DNA of 64,000 bases from Eucommia ulmoides (Eukaryota > Streptophyta > Magnoliopsida > Garryales > Eucommiaceae). Below the pieces are notes generated by a model. It did not search any database and had not been told where the DNA came from. It saw only the letters and a list, made by a program, of their open reading frames with translations. Each line of letters starts with the position of its first letter. Positions within the stretch are counted from its first letter, which is position 1. Of this stretch, positions 1 to 13,241 are shown in pieces. The stretch is taken from positions 25,683,901-25,747,900 of the forward strand of contig CM028326.1 in NCBI GenBank assembly GCA_016647705.1, written 5' to 3'. The translations under genes and the position numbers were made by a program.

Positions 1-1015
1 ATGAATGATGATTCATTTATTTTTGGAATGGGGACTAGATTTGACAATTGGGGGGTATATTTGTTCTTTCTTCACTTCTTCAAAAGGGTCGGCAGCAGTA
101 GGATTGGCTTTTAATTAGTTTCAATTTTCATTTTTATTTTTTTCTTCCATTTCTCTGGCAGTTGGACAGTTTCAATTCTTCATGGGGATTTCTCTTGAAT
201 ATCTTGTGGAAGAACACAAATCCATGACCGGCTAAGTTCGTCAATCGGGTTAGGGCTGTATTTCTCCTAAAATTTATCGATGTAATTTTATTCTTGTTTC
301 AATTATATTTTATTCTCATGTGTGTAAGGTTGTAAAACGAGGATTGTGATCTTAAACATTTGTCTTGAATAATTTATGTTCTAAATGTTGTTATAGAGCT
401 TTAGATCTAAATTTATTCGTATCTCTAATGTTAGATCTAATACCTGTGGTTTAAATCTAACAATTTTATAATTAATTTTAGTGGTATCGGTACGACTTAA
501 TTGGATAAATTATACTAAGTGATTGATTCACCTTAGATTAGTTAATGTAGAAATTGAATTGTGAAGATAGTTTATTCCAATTAAGTGGTCGATTTATCTT
601 TCGCGATAATATTATCTTGTATTTAATATTATCTGATTACACACAGAATGAAAGACATAAGAATGAAAGTTACATTATTAATTGATGAATTTATGCATGT
701 CCCTAACCCGAGCCTTACATATATATTTTTTTCTTAATTGATTGATTTTCTGTTATTTATTATTAAAATTTAAAACCAATTCCAAAATTATTTATCCAAA
801 TACGAAAAATAAGATATAAAATTAATAGTTTCAATCCAATCCCTGTGGGTCGACCCCGTACTTAAGCACTATATTGTAATATTTTACGCTTAAATTGTGA
901 GTTAAATTTGAGCGATCAGTGTCCTGAACACATTTTTTATTGATAAGCAAAATTGCTATACTCGTACATACTTGAAATTGTTATAAAATTGGATATTCTC
1001 TACAGAAGTAGCGCT
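1..1015. repeat. LTR-like non-coding debris
   Basis: No open frame of note is seen. A block around 835-935 (a CAATCCCTGTGGGTCGACCC phrase followed by AT-rich sequence) resembles the 3' part of LTRs from plant Gypsy-type elements. This is recognised from memory of such repeats and was not aligned. The stretch probably belongs to an old solo or truncated LTR that starts at or before the window edge. Function: none seen. The family assignment is tentative. Confidence 0.35.
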
Positions 1016-3036
1016 TTAGATATTTAGCATTCCACGGGTGCCTGAGCGACACGCCTTTTTCTGTCTTAAGATTGTAGGTGCCCGGATGTGTAATCCTAGT
1101 GACTCTGTATGGCCCTTCCTAGGTGGGGGCCAACTTTCCTCTTGGTTATTCGCTCGTGCTTTTTCTTGGTAGACGATGTTTTTCCCGGAGCAGAGTCTAT
1201 TGTGGATGACGTTGATCTCGCCGTCCATGCGCTGGTGATTATTCTTGGCCTCAACCATTCAGGGTTGGGGACGACCGCGGTTTTCTCGTCTTCTCTGGGG
1301 TCGAAGTTTTCCCTGGGCGCCATCCTCGTTGGGATGCTCCCGATCTTCTCTCTGAACATAGTTCCCGAGATAGCCTCAACGAATAAGAGCTTCGATCTCC
1401 TGTCGGAGTTGGAAACAACTTTCTATGGAATGGCCCCGGTCTTGGTAGAACTCACAATACTTGGTCATCGACCTTTCGGTCGGCTTTCTACTTAGGGGCG
1501 GCGGAGGAAAGAAAAAATCTTGCCCTGAGTTTTCTGCAAAGACAACGATCACTGAGGCTATAAGCGAAGTGAACCCTTGGTAGCGGTACCCTGGAGGAAG
1601 AAATGGTCTTCTGTTCTCGAGCAGGGGTCCCAATCTCCATTCATCTTATAATCTTTTCGAGCCTTAAACTCGATTTGGAATTTCATTCTTCGATTCCTTC
1701 TACTTGTTCATTCATTTCCTCTCTTTTCTAGTTGCAACGCGGAGGTCGACATTATGAAACTTGGTCCCGCGATCTAGAGCTTGATTGAGAGTGGGGGCAG
1801 GATTGGAACAAAGGTCATAAGATAACCTCTAATACAGGAGTCCGTCAACGAAGGTATTCAGTACCACGCTTTCAAGGAGCTTGTTGCACACGTTGACTTC
1901 TCAATTGAAACGCTCGATGTAATCTCCCAAGGATTTTCCCGACTCTTACTGGAGAGCAAGGACAAGGGTCATAGTCTTTAGCCTCCATCGAGAGCGACTG
2001 AAACGAGCCAAAAATAATTGCTCGAACTCCTGGAAGGTTGAAATGGATGCTGGCCTCAGGCCCTAGAACTAGGACCTCGCTATTCCTCAAAGGGTGATGA
2101 GAAAGGCTTTGCACAATAGGGTTATAAAGGCCATATGCATATCCATATAAGACTTGAATATGAACAGATGGTCGATCAGATCCAATGTCCCATCATATGG
2201 ACTTATCTGGGGGTGAGCAAAGCTTTTCGACACTATTTTTTCTAAAACTTCTTCTGCAAATGGAGATCTCACCTCCATAATAATGCATTGTCATGCCCGG
2301 CCTCTGTGCACCTCCTGGAGGTGGGCTTCCATGTTAGTAAAAAGGCGTTCCATGACTTCTACTGCTCGGGGCTCCCCACTTATATGACTGCCCGCAGCTT
2401 AGGGCGCAATGTAATGGGAGAGAGGCAAGTAGAATTCAATTTCATGTTCGTGTTGGCCCGTGAGGTCGGACCTGGCTGGTCGATAGAGAGTTTGACAGTT
2501 AGGGGACGCTGACAGGTCCCTTGTTGCATGTCCGCACCACGGAAGAGGTGAGGATCTTGGCGCTGCCAGGGGGACCCTCTCTAGTCCTGCAAACTCGTGG
2601 TTGTGAGGTAGAGGGTAATCCCTAACAACACGCCAATTCAGAGATTCCATATGAACGTCCCGGTCTTGGGGTCGCTCCTTAGGCCCTACGGTCTGGAGAG
2701 CTGGTCTTCCCTGGGCATGAGGTAGCAATAGGTGCGTAAGGAGGAGCTGTTCACACGACTTGAACTCATCCATATGGTGCTCAAGGAGGTCAATCCGAGA
2801 CGCTTTCGCAGCTCTCGGGGTTTCTCTCGTAGCCCCAGGTGGCAGGGTAGATGACCCTGCCTGGTCCTGGGGGGTAGTTATTCTCATTGGTAGGAGCTAA
2901 AGAGTATGGCCTTGGAGTTTTTGACGTATATTCTTTTTGTTTGACCAGACTTTGTGTTCATCCAGGCTCAACTGAGTAGGAAGCAATGATCAGGGGAAGA
3001 CTTCTTGCATGGTTCTCACAAATGGCGCCAAACTTT

Positions 3037-3838
3037 TGGTATCCCAAATTGGCAGACACCTCGAGTATGGTTCAGTTAGGAATATGTGGGTTCTCCTGCT
3101 AAGGTGGAATTGTTAAGTCGGAGTTGAAGTTAGAAATTCTTCAAGTGAATTGTAATTGACCACCTGAGGTCTGACTAGTTGGAGTCCAAGTCCGTCTTTT
3201 AGGGAACTGTATCTGCACAAGACCTGGCTGGGATTTGTCTTGACGAAACTCCTCCGGCGTGAGAGTAAGAGCTTAGAGAAAAAATGTTACAAAAACGTGT
3301 CAAGTAAGTAAATAAGCATTCAATGTTACCTTGGGCTTGCATTATCCTTGGTATTTATAGGCGTTGGAGATGTTTAACTTTACCTAATTGAGTCTAAATA
3401 CGATTAATTGGGCAAAACTACGTGTTTAGTCGATAATCCAAGACATTTAGCAGATAATCATTGAGTTTAGGCTTTTGAGCCCATTTAGAAAAGCCCGCGG
3501 GCCTTTATCAGGCCTGTGAAGATGAGCTGATTGAGAAACTTGGAGATATGTGGAGTTCTGTATGAGAAATGGACTGGAACAGAGTGCCGGCTGAGAAAAA
3601 ACGGTTAAGTCCTTGAAGTTGGGCGTTTAGAGGCACGACACAGAGTTTTGAGCGGCAGCCCCCTGCGAGGCATACTACTCTTTCCTAGGTACAAAAGAGA
3701 TTAGAGAGAAGGAGTTATGGTTTGCGGATGCTCCTGCGTGGCACTCTGGGCTCTAGAATGTGGCTATGTCACAATGATAGTAGACACATGATTAGGGCCT
3801 TGGTGCTGACTCGGTGACGCCAAAAAACGCTTTCATCA
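3037..3838 (-). repeat. LTR of the decayed Gypsy element
   Basis: On the minus strand the repeat begins TGATGAAAGCG and ends GGGATACCA, the expected TG...CA ends, and is followed directly by the primer-binding-site region. It is about 800 bp long. The matching LTR lies outside the retained part, so no target-site duplication can be tested. Confidence 0.6.
3352..3359 (-). promoter_or_regulatory. Probable TATA box of the Gypsy LTR
   Basis: TATAAATA on the minus strand lies in the middle of the LTR, with transcription directed toward gag. Position and orientation fit an LTR U3/R promoter. Activity cannot be judged from sequence. Confidence 0.45.
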
Positions 3839-4063
3839 TAATCGATTACTTTTGAGAACTAAATAATAAAAATATGAATAATCATTGAGTTATACCGAAT
3901 TTTATGAAGATACAAAATATTTGTCCTTTATATTAATTTGAAAGATAATATTTTTTAGGAGCAGTTACCAAGAAGTCTTCATATGAGGACAAAACTTCTA
4001 AATACACTTTTTTTTTAAAAAACATGTTACAAAATAGTCATTTTATCTTTTTGTGACGATTTT

Positions 4064-4093
4064 ACCCCTCGTGTTATATTCAACACGAGGGGT
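4064..4093. repeat. Perfect 12-bp hairpin
   Basis: ACCCCTCGTGTT at 4064-4075 and its exact reverse complement at 4082-4093 enclose a 6-base loop. It lies at the inner edge of the left terminal inverted repeat of the element described at 3966-5004. No T-run follows that would suggest a polymerase III terminator. Confidence 0.7.
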
Positions 4094-4349
4094 GTGTTAT
4101 ATTCTAATTTTTTCATTCAAATTGATAATTTTTCTCTCTCACATTGATGTTTACCAATTCAAACCAAATCAATTCAACTAAATGAACTCTAAAATTTCAA
4201 TCAAATCAACCAAATTTTTCCCGAGGAATTTCTCTCCAAGACTATACAGGTATGCAATTTATCTGTTTGATATTTTGCTTTTGAGAATTTTTCTTTCCAC
4301 AAGAAAATCAATTAGAAACATCAATTTTAAGAGAATGGGAGAGGGAAGG

Positions 4350-4446
4350 TGGGAGGCTCACGGCAAGCAAATGGACGACATTCATCACCATGTCATTAAC
4401 GCCACCCGATACGTTTCCGATGGTACCAAAAACCTCAAAACAACAA
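4350..4446 (+). pseudogene. KNOLLE/SYP1-type syntaxin (Qa-SNARE) fragment
   Basis: The plus-strand frame encodes EAHGKQMDDIHHHVINATRY then VSDGTKNLKT. This closely matches the last third of the SNARE motif of plant syntaxins of the SYP11 group (family pattern: VEAQGEQMDDIEHHV.NA..YV.DGT..LKTAK), from which it seems to be a piece of about 32 residues. Intact proteins are about 300 residues and act as membrane fusion receptors, KNOLLE at the cell plate. Here the N-terminal domain, most of the SNARE helix and the C-terminal membrane anchor are all missing, and the reading frame on both sides is unrelated. The piece sits between inverted repeats, so capture by a transposon is likely. The SYP family match is firm; the exact paralogue is not. 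Confidence 0.7.
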
Positions 4447-4910
4447 TGAATCTCATCCGCGATCGTTTTTCTTTCAATCGCCGAAATCCAGATCTAAAAA
4501 GTCATATCTGGAAATTTTAGATCTAATTTTTTAGATCACGATTCGTGAAGAGACAGAGGCAGAAATGACAGGGGCGGCGGCGGCGAGCATAGCGAATAAG
4601 AGAGAACTGAAATTGATGTGAGGAGGAAGATTGTCGATCCCTTCGCCATTGTATGTCTAGAGCCATGGTGTAATCGTAGCCAAGCACAAGACTTGTTGCA
4701 CCAGACAGGCATGCCTTCGACGGTGTAGTCCTTGACACCATAAAATTTCGGTGATCTCTTCATATTCTTGAAACGTTCTTGGGGAAAGGAAGATTGCGAG
4801 AGAGAGAGGAAGATTGGAGAGGGAGATTGTCTGAGGGTAAGGGTGAGGGTGATGTATATTAGGAAGGGTAAAAATAGGTAAATAAAAAAATTTAGGACTT
4901 TTTGGTGCAT

Positions 4911-5383
4911 ATTAGCAATTTTCTTAGGATCATTCTGTGAAAAAAAAAATGTGTGGGATTATCTTGTAGATTTGGTCTTTTAGAGAGATTATTTGGTATT
5001 TTTTTCTATTTTTTTTTAGTATTCGTGAGAGAAAGTTGAACTCAAAATCTTCCACGAGAAAGGCAGGAAGGTAAATTAAATTTTCACTTGGCCCTTTGAT
5101 TGAAAGAGAATATTAAAATACTATTTTTCTAATAAAAGAGTGTTCATGAGATTAAAATGTAACTTTGAAAGTGGTTCATCAAACATCTTCCTTTTCATAA
5201 AACGTCACTTTCAGTCGCGCTTTCAGCTCATTATCGCACTCCATGGCCACTGTCAGAATCACATGTTCTTCAGAATCGCGGAATCAAACTCACACCGTCC
5301 CTTCACCTCCCAATTACAAATGTCGAACCAGACGTAGCCATTGCCATATTAGCCATAGCCACATCGAGAGGAGAGGGAGGAAG
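4911..5383 (+). promoter_or_regulatory. Upstream region of the Ulp1-type protease gene
   Basis: This is AT-rich sequence between the foldback element and the first protease exon. No convincing TATA box was fixed. An in-frame ATG exists upstream at 5243, so the 5' UTR versus N-terminus boundary is open. Part of 5140-5383 is probably the 5' UTR. Confidence 0.35.
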
Positions 5384-7086
5384 ATGGAGAACGGAGAGAG
5401 CTCCAAGGAGCCTATAACGTACCGTAGAGTGAGAAAGCGGAGCCGTAAAGTCGCGGCTATTTTGGAAGATGGATCCTCCAAGTGTAACCCCTCAGGTACT
5501 AGGGTTTACCTCTGTCAAAACTTCGTAAATGAATACGTTTTTTCGTACTATTAGTTGCGTAATGCTCGTGATGTACTGTTTGATTGCATGTGGAAATTGG
5601 TAAATTGATCGAGGTTTTCACTTTTCTGTGTTGTTTACTGATGAAACAGGGGTTGAAGGAGATCGAGAGAAGCGCTTGGCTGGTGGTGCGAAGACTCAAG
5701 TTTCAAATGCCGGTATGTCTCTTTGCTTAATTGGTCGTCATAGAGTGGGAGTTTTGCTTTTGGATAGTACATGTTGAACACTCGTTGTTGTTCCTTTCTG
5801 TTTATGCCGGTTCGATCTTGTTCTCTGCAAGTTTTATGTATTTGAAGTTCTAAGACTAGGAGAAAGAGGCAAATAGAATCTAGCATGATCTTAATGAGAA
5901 CTCTCTCTCGGTTGGCAAACTAAATTTGAGAAGGATCATGCGTCCTCTTTTTTTTTGTCAGTTTTTTTCATAAATTTTTGATTTGGTGTTAGAAATTTCT
6001 TCATCTTGGCAGAATGGATTAATTCCTTCTTACATAGCGAAAAGCGCCCTTTATTAACAAACTCATCATTTCACATAAGGTATTGAAAATAGAGTGAATT
6101 TTTTGTTACCTTGCAACAAACTGAAGTTGTCATGATTCAGATGGCTGCTAGTCATGTGGTAGTAAGTTATAGATGCTGTCATTTTGCTGCTCTCACCTGC
6201 GCACATTTGCAATTATTTGTTTGTCGTGTACATTCCCCTAAATAGGCACTCGACGAAGGAGAATTATGGAACTTTGGGTTCTTTTGGATGAGGAGAGGAT
6301 TTTTTGTGAGAATTTGTAGGGACAAAGCTTTATTATTCTCGGAGAAATGATGGTGGTTTTCAATCTGATTGTCTGAATCCATGTGGGATGGCGGAACAAG
6401 AAGAAATGAGCCACCATGAAGTCTTGCTTTGAGTCAACCCGCAGTTGGTGTACTTTATACTTTATCGTTGTAGGAAGATTTTTTTTTTTTTTAAATGTAT
6501 GTTTTTTTTTTTCGTTTCTCTTTGGGAACTAACACGAATTTCTTTTTTTTTGGATGTTGTGGTTTCGAACACGATGTTAAAAGGCATTGGAGTTGATAAA
6601 TAAGTTGAATTTGGTGGTTCCTGATTTTGAAGTAACATGTGATCGACGGGGTTCACCTAAGGGCCTTGTCTCTTATCCACGTGATTTTTTGGTGTAGTTT
6701 GAGCGAGAGGAACCATGTCTTTGAGGGTGTTTCCTTGTCTTTACCTTTTTTCAAAGCATTCCTTTTTGTCCATGTCATGTTTCTGGTGGATGGACCGCTT
6801 TCTTAAGGGGGATTTGAATTCTTAGATTTCCTAGGTGAGCTTTAATCCCCTTAGTTTTGTAATGGGGTGACGCCCCTTGTTTTTCTTTGTTCAATATATT
6901 CATTTATTGCCTAGCACAAAAGTAACACGTGCTTAGCGAGAAAAAAAAAATGTAACATGCAGTGAAAAGCACATTGTCAGGGCCAACCGCCAACCCCCAC
7001 CATGTGGGTAAGTAACATAGTCGGTTGCTTTGAGCTCGCATGGTGGCATTGGGTCATTGTATTGTTTTGTTTTATTTTTCTTCTTC

Positions 7087-7120
<34 letters not shown>

Positions 7121-10100
7121 GTTCGCTGATAACATAGAACAGAAACAGAAAAACAGAAAAAAATAAAAATAAATTTGTTTCTATTTTGTTCCCAGATTTT
7201 TTTTGATTAATTTTTTAGGTTCTGAATAAAAACACATGTATATTCTTTTTGGTTTTCTGTTTGCCAAGATTTTTGATTACTAGAACATAGAAATGCTAAC
7301 CTAACACCACCGAAATTTTGGGTCACTTAAGTGTACCCTTGTACTATTTTAGGTCTATTATATTTTGATGCCAAAGGAAAATTATTTTAATCATACAATC
7401 CAAATGAGAGTAACGACCCATTTCCTCGTAATTCTTGTACCGCATTAGTAATTCCTAGCAAATGAACACAAGTAGTTTATTTTATATAGAATAACCTAAT
7501 TTTATTTTTATTGCATGTTCATATTTTTCTTCATCCTTTTTCTTCACTAAGCGTTATGATTTTGATGGAGAAATTAGGGATTTTATCAGCACGGATAATT
7601 TTTCTTTAAATAATTTATTACTTATTTTTATTCTCTGTTACATTAAGTACCTAATCCATGGTGCTGAATGTTCAATAAACTATTAAATAACTTAAAAAAT
7701 TATAGTATGGCTTTCAGATTTTCATGGTCAGCCACGAGTATTTTTTATGTTCAACCGATGAGAAGTGCTGCACGTATATCTCATAGACGTGCGTGTCTAG
7801 TTTTTGATGGGGTTACTTTACAATTTTGAAAAGCTAAAGCCATATAAGCTGTGACTTTGATTCGTCTAAAAAGAGTTTTTAGAAAGAAAAAAAAATATCT
7901 TTGCATTGAATGAACTAATTTATGTTAATTATTTTGATTGAATTACTGAAACTTCCAAGAAGGCATCTAACTTGTTTCCGTTGTGGCGTAATGTTATTGT
8001 GGGTGTTGTCTGGACTCTAGATGAAATTGTGGAAGGTCGTAGACGTGCTCATGATGTTGTATTGTGTCTTGCTGCCCCTCAAAAGGGAAAAAGTGTTCAA
8101 GAAACTGAAGACTTGAGTTGCGTTCAAACAAGTAATCTAAGTCCTTGTCACCGTCGTCTAGAATCAAAAAGAAAGGTGATCCGAAGAGTGATCCAAAAGA
8201 ACGTAACTGAAGTTCTAAATGCCGGTATGTTCAGATACTCAGCTTTGCATTTGACCTCAATTCATTATTCATTTGCTTGATTGGATTTTTATACTATTGT
8301 TAAAAGGGTATTTACGTATTTCCAGTATTGTTCAGGCTTTTCTATATTATTTAGAGTTTTTTGTATTGTTCCCTAATTACTATCATAATAGAGGGAGAGA
8401 CTAACACAATGAGTAAGCCTTCTCATTCATTTTTCTCTTTAATATGGTATCCAGAGTAGGTTATGGGACACTAATCCCGTAGTCCTGTTGATCTATAATT
8501 TTTTTCCCTCCGTTGAAAAAAAAAAAAAAAAAAAAAAAGGCCCTAACATTCCCACCGCCGCCGAAACCCTACCTCGTCGCCGCCGCACCTACCACTCAGA
8601 TCCGACCTTTGCCGGCCCAATCCGACCTTCGCCGGCGTTAATCGACCTTCGCCACCGCCAATCGGACCCATCGGCGACCTTCTCCGTTGCTCTTCAACCC
8701 TAATCGCCATTGTTCAGGCTAAATCCATCCTCGCCTTTGTTATTTCGAGCTTCGCCGCCATTGACCCGTATTAGCAATACTGTTCCGCTGTCGACCAGTG
8801 CTTCCTCTCCCTTCGCAACTTCGATTCGCCACTAATTCAAAGTTTACTGCCGCCATATGTGCGATTCCAAGGTTCGTTGCTGCTGCCTTTGCTTTCGAAA
8901 CCCTAGATTTCTCTAGCTGCTGTTGTCTCTGTCCAGATCTGATGGTAACACAAGGGTTTTGTTCGTGAGCCACCGTTCGTTCGATTATCCAGATTTGAGA
9001 AATTATTTTGGACCAGATCTAATGTCCCACATGTTCGTGAGTGTTGTTTTGCATATAATGTTCTTCATTTAAGCCCTACAGTTGTTTGTGTTGTTGATTT
9101 GTTTCCCTTGTGCAAGTTGTTTGTTCGTTGTTGTATTGGCGAGTACTAATGTCGACGGCTACACCACAACCGTTAACAACCCGCAAGTTAAACGGGATCA
9201 ATTACTTACAATGGTTCAAAGTTGTACAAGTTGTTGTTATCGATCAAGGGCAACGAGGTGGCCGAAGAAGTCGTCGTAATGAATTTCGAGGAGGCCAAGG
9301 TGGTCACTGTCGTGGTGGTCATTGTCGTGGTCAAAATCTTCGGTGCTCATTTTGTGGCAAGAAAAATCATACCCAAGATACATGTTGGTATAAAGTTGGT
9401 CGTTCTCCTAAGTCCGTTCATATAGCAACTTCTAATCAAATTGCTCCCGTTTCAGCATCCAACTCTTTACCTCCCAGGGCAATTTCTGATAACGAGTATG
9501 TTCAGTTCTTCCAGTTTAAGGCGTCCAAGCAACCATCTACCCCCATTACTTCGCTAGCTCAACGAGGTAACCCTATTGCACCTTTCATTTCATCATTCCA
9601 CTTCTATACCTTGGATCATAGACTCCGCTGCCATCGATCACATGTCAAGTACCTTTTCTTTATTTACGCATGTTCAGTCATTTCCCTTATTATCCTCTGT
9701 TACTGTTGCTAATGGTTCCACCGTCCCTGTTCGTGGTATTGGCACTGTGAAACTTTCACCCTTTTTCTCTTTATCATCTGTCTTATATATTCTCTCTTTT
9801 GCTTTTAATTTGATATCCGTTAGTAAGCCTACTCAACAACTTTATTATTCTGTTTGCTTCTTTCCTGATTCTGTCATTATCCAGGATTTGAAAACACAGA
9901 AGATGATTGGCATAGGGCGTGAGAAAAATAACTTTTATTACTTCGACAATCACGACGAGACATTTGTTATCACGCCCACTGCCTGTCATGCCGTTGCATC
10001 TGCCCACCAAATTCATTGTCGCCTAGGTCATCCATGTCTTGCCAATCTAAAGGTACTTGTTCATAGTTTACGTCATTTGTCCTTCTTAGATTGTGAATCT

Positions 10101-13100
10101 TGTCAGTTGGGAAAACATCATCGTACTTCATTTACTTCCCCGGCTCAGTTTCGAGCATCGAGTCCTTTTAATTTGGTTCATTCAGACGTTTGGAGTCCTT
10201 CTCGTATTGCCTCTACATTAGGCTTTCGTTATTTTGTCACGTTTGTTGATGACTTTTCCAGGATTACATGGCTCTATTTAATGAAAGATCGTTCTGAATT
10301 GTTCTCCATTTTCTCTGCCTTTTGTGCTGAAATTAAAACTCAATTTAATGTGCCTGCGCGTATACTTCGTAGTGATAATGCGCGAGAATATTTTTCTCAA
10401 CCCTTTACTTCTTTCATGTCACAGTTTGGTATATTGCATGTCCTCACACATCGCAACAAAACGGAGTCGCTAAGCGTAAGAATTTGCATCTCCTAGAAGT
10501 AACTCGTACTCTGATGTTTGAGATGAATGTTCCCAAACACTGCTGGGCAGATGCAGTTCTTACAGCTTGCTTCTTGATCAATAGAATGCCATCTTCTACC
10601 CTGAATGACAAAGTTTCTTATTCTATTCTTTTTTCCCGATCACCTTGGTTTGCTTTACGTCCCTGTATCTTTGGATGTGTCTGTTTTGTTCACCAGTTGA
10701 CTCCCGGTAAGGATAAGTTAGATCCCCGTGCCATAAAATGTGTCTTCCTTGGTTATTCTCGTAGACAAAAGGGATATCAGTGTTATAGTCATTCTTTACG
10801 TCGCTCTTTCATTTGTGCAGAAGTCACATTCTTTGAGTCCACCCCTTATTTTGTTGTCCTATCCCCTCGGGATGATGTGGATATCACCCTTCCTTTACCA
10901 AGTCTCCCAGACCCGACACCATTTCCTTCCACTCCAGAACCTGTCCCGCCTAGTCGTCGTTCACCACCTTTGCAGGTGTACTCTCGTCGCCAGAAGGTAG
11001 TCTCCGCCATCGAGCCCATTGTCTCTGTGTCTTCAAATTCTTCTCCAGTTCATCCATCCGTGTCTGACTTGGACATTCCCATTGCTGTTCGGAAGGGTAA
11101 GTGCACATGTACTCAACATCCTATTTCTAATTTTGTTTCATATGCACTTCTATCTCATTCATATTCCCCTTTTGTTGCTTTTCTATTATTTGTTTCTATT
11201 CCTAAGTTTGTTATAGAAGCTCTCACTCACCCTGGTTGGACGACCGCAATAAAAGAGGAAATGCTAGCTTTACATCAGAATGGTACTTGGGATCTTGTCT
11301 TGCTTTCGCTTGACAAAACAATAGTTGAATGTAAATGGGTGTATACAGTCAAAGTTCATCCGGATGACACCATTGATCAACTCAAGGCTTGTTTAGTTGC
11401 CAAAGGTTACACTTAGGTATATGGTCTTGATTATTTAGAGACCTTTTCTTCGGTTGTCAAACTCGCTTCTGTTCGCTTGTTCATCTCTTTGGCTGTCACC
11501 TTTCGTTGGCCGTTGCATCAACTTAATATAAAAAATGCGTTCCTAAACGACGATTTGACTGAGGAAGTATACATGGAGTAACCTCCTGGGTTTGTTGCTC
11601 AGGAGGAGTCTGATTTGGTATGTCACTTGAAGAAATCTATTTATGGCCTCAAGCAGTCTTTTCGAGCATGGTTTGGGAGATTCAGTGAAGTGGTACTGAA
11701 TTTGGCCTTCGTCGTTGTGAAGTCAATCATTATGTATTCTACATGCACAGTAAAATTGGGAGAATATTGTTAATTGTGTAAATGGATGACATCGTGATTT
11801 CCGGGGACGACCACCAGGGTATTCAGGAATTCAAAATGTTTTTGCACAATAAGTTTCAAACTAAAGATTTGGGTCAATTGAAGTATTTCTTGGGGATTGA
11901 AGTTGCTCGATTAAGTCAAGGTATTTACCTATGTTAGAGGAAATATGTTCTTGATCTGTTGAGTGAAATAGGAATGTTAGGAGCGAAACCGATTGATTCA
12001 CCTATGAACCTAAACAACAAACTATTAGCAGATTATGGTGTACCACTGATAGATTCAAAGCAATACAAACGGTTAGTTGGGAAGTTAAACTACTTGACGG
12101 TTACTAAACTAGATATTTCCTTTGCTGTGAGTGTTACTAGTCAGTTCTTGGATCGTCTCACGATTTATCATTGGGATGCAGTGATTCGTATTTTTTGATA
12201 TCTGAAAGATTCTCCAGGGTGTGGTTTGTTGTATGAGAACTTTGGTCACATTCAAATTAAGGGATATACAGATGCAAATTGGGCCGGATCTTCCTCGGAT
12301 AGGAAGTCCACCACAGGCTATTGTGTATTTGTTGGAGGCAATCTCATTTCTTGAAGAGTAAAAAGCAGACAGTTGTAACGCGGTCAAATGCAGAATCGGA
12401 ATACAGGGCGATGACCCATACCACTTGTGAGTTAACTTGGTTGAAACATTTGTTGGAGGAACTTGGGTTCGAACACTCTTCACTGATGGATCTAGTATGT
12501 GACAAGGTTTTAAATCGCGGTATCGGGTTACGTAACGGTAACGGTCGCGGTGTAACGGTATCGAGAGTATCGGCTTGTCTGTAACGGGAATCGGCCGTAA
12601 CGGTCGTGAATTTATTAAAATCACCAGAACATCCTCAAAAACTCAATAAGAGTAATTGTTTTACTCATTTAACCTTTAATAAACACATTATAATAGGTAT
12701 TATGACATTTTAGGGTTATATACAACACAATAAAGACAAAAAAAAGACGAAAAACCGTCGTACTTAACAATCTTAAAAGAATAAGATGATGCACACAATA
12801 CTTAATAAAAATATATTACACAAACATAATAAAAGAGTAAATTGTACTTCTACATCATATTAAAAAAACAATACACATATAAAATTATCAATACCAAAAC
12901 GAATTGCGCTCAGGCTCTTCATAGTCGGCGTCGGCATAATTCATACTATTTATTAAAATCATAATTAAAGTTAATTAACACTAAATTAACCATTATATAT
13001 ATAGTTATACATATAATGTCATAAATAATAATGAAAAAAAAATGCTATAAAAATAAAAGTTAGAAAATTTTAGGACTAAATTGTAAACAAGCCATTTATC

Positions 13101-13202
13101 ATTTTATAAATCAATATTATTTCCAAACCCCCCTAATTATCAACCAAACACACCCATGACCCACCCAAATCAACCGACACACTCACTCACACGTCCAAAC
13201 GA

Positions 13203-13241
<39 letters not shown>

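Larger units (their letters stand above)
1016..3838 (-). mobile_element. Gypsy (Ty3) LTR retrotransposon, gag end plus one LTR, broken
   Basis: Read on the minus strand this is one LTR (about 3037-3838), then a primer-binding-site region with the TTTGGCGCC core (about 3020-3035), a leader, and a gag region from about 2887 down to 1016. Gag is recognised by the phrase PYDGTLDLIDHLFIFKSYM near 2150-2260, by the arginine-rich retrotransposon-gag core that follows, and by YCEFYQDRGHSIESCFQLR near 1410-1470, which is the usual CHxxxH-like segment of Tat/Ogre-type gag. Protease, reverse transcriptase and integrase are absent, because the element stops near 1016. It is a fossil with several breaks, and no second LTR is present to date it. 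Codon composition is GC-richer than the surroundings, as in other plant Gypsy gag genes. Confidence 0.8.
3966..5004. mobile_element. Long-TIR (MULE-like) element carrying a host gene fragment
   Basis: The left arm (about 3966-4088) and right arm (about 4849-5000) align as imperfect inverted repeats of roughly 120-150 bp, about 65 percent alike by eye. For example the left has ACCAAGAAGTC...CAAAATAGTC...TTTTACCC and the reverse of the right has ACCAAATAATC...CAAAAAGTCC...TTTTACCC. Between them lies a piece of a syntaxin gene. Long TIRs plus a captured gene piece is the Pack-MULE pattern. The 9-bp target duplication expected of MULEs could not be recognised because both ends lie in T-rich sequence. 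Alternative: two separate MITEs that flank a gene relic. Confidence 0.45.

Noticed and set aside
1109-1495. Plus-strand 128-codon frame
   Set aside because: It is antisense to the Gypsy gag region, which has the family signatures on the minus strand.
4523-4910. Minus-strand frame of 124 codons (MHQKVLNFF...)
   Set aside because: It lies inside the foldback element with low-complexity Pro/Ser/Leu text and no family was recognised. It could be a second captured scrap, but the sequence alone does not support it.
5243-5383. Earlier start for the protease at 5243
   Set aside because: It is in frame, but the extra 47 residues are His/Ser/Arg-rich with no conserved text, and the [10 protein letters not shown] start looks more natural. 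Kept as an alternative only.
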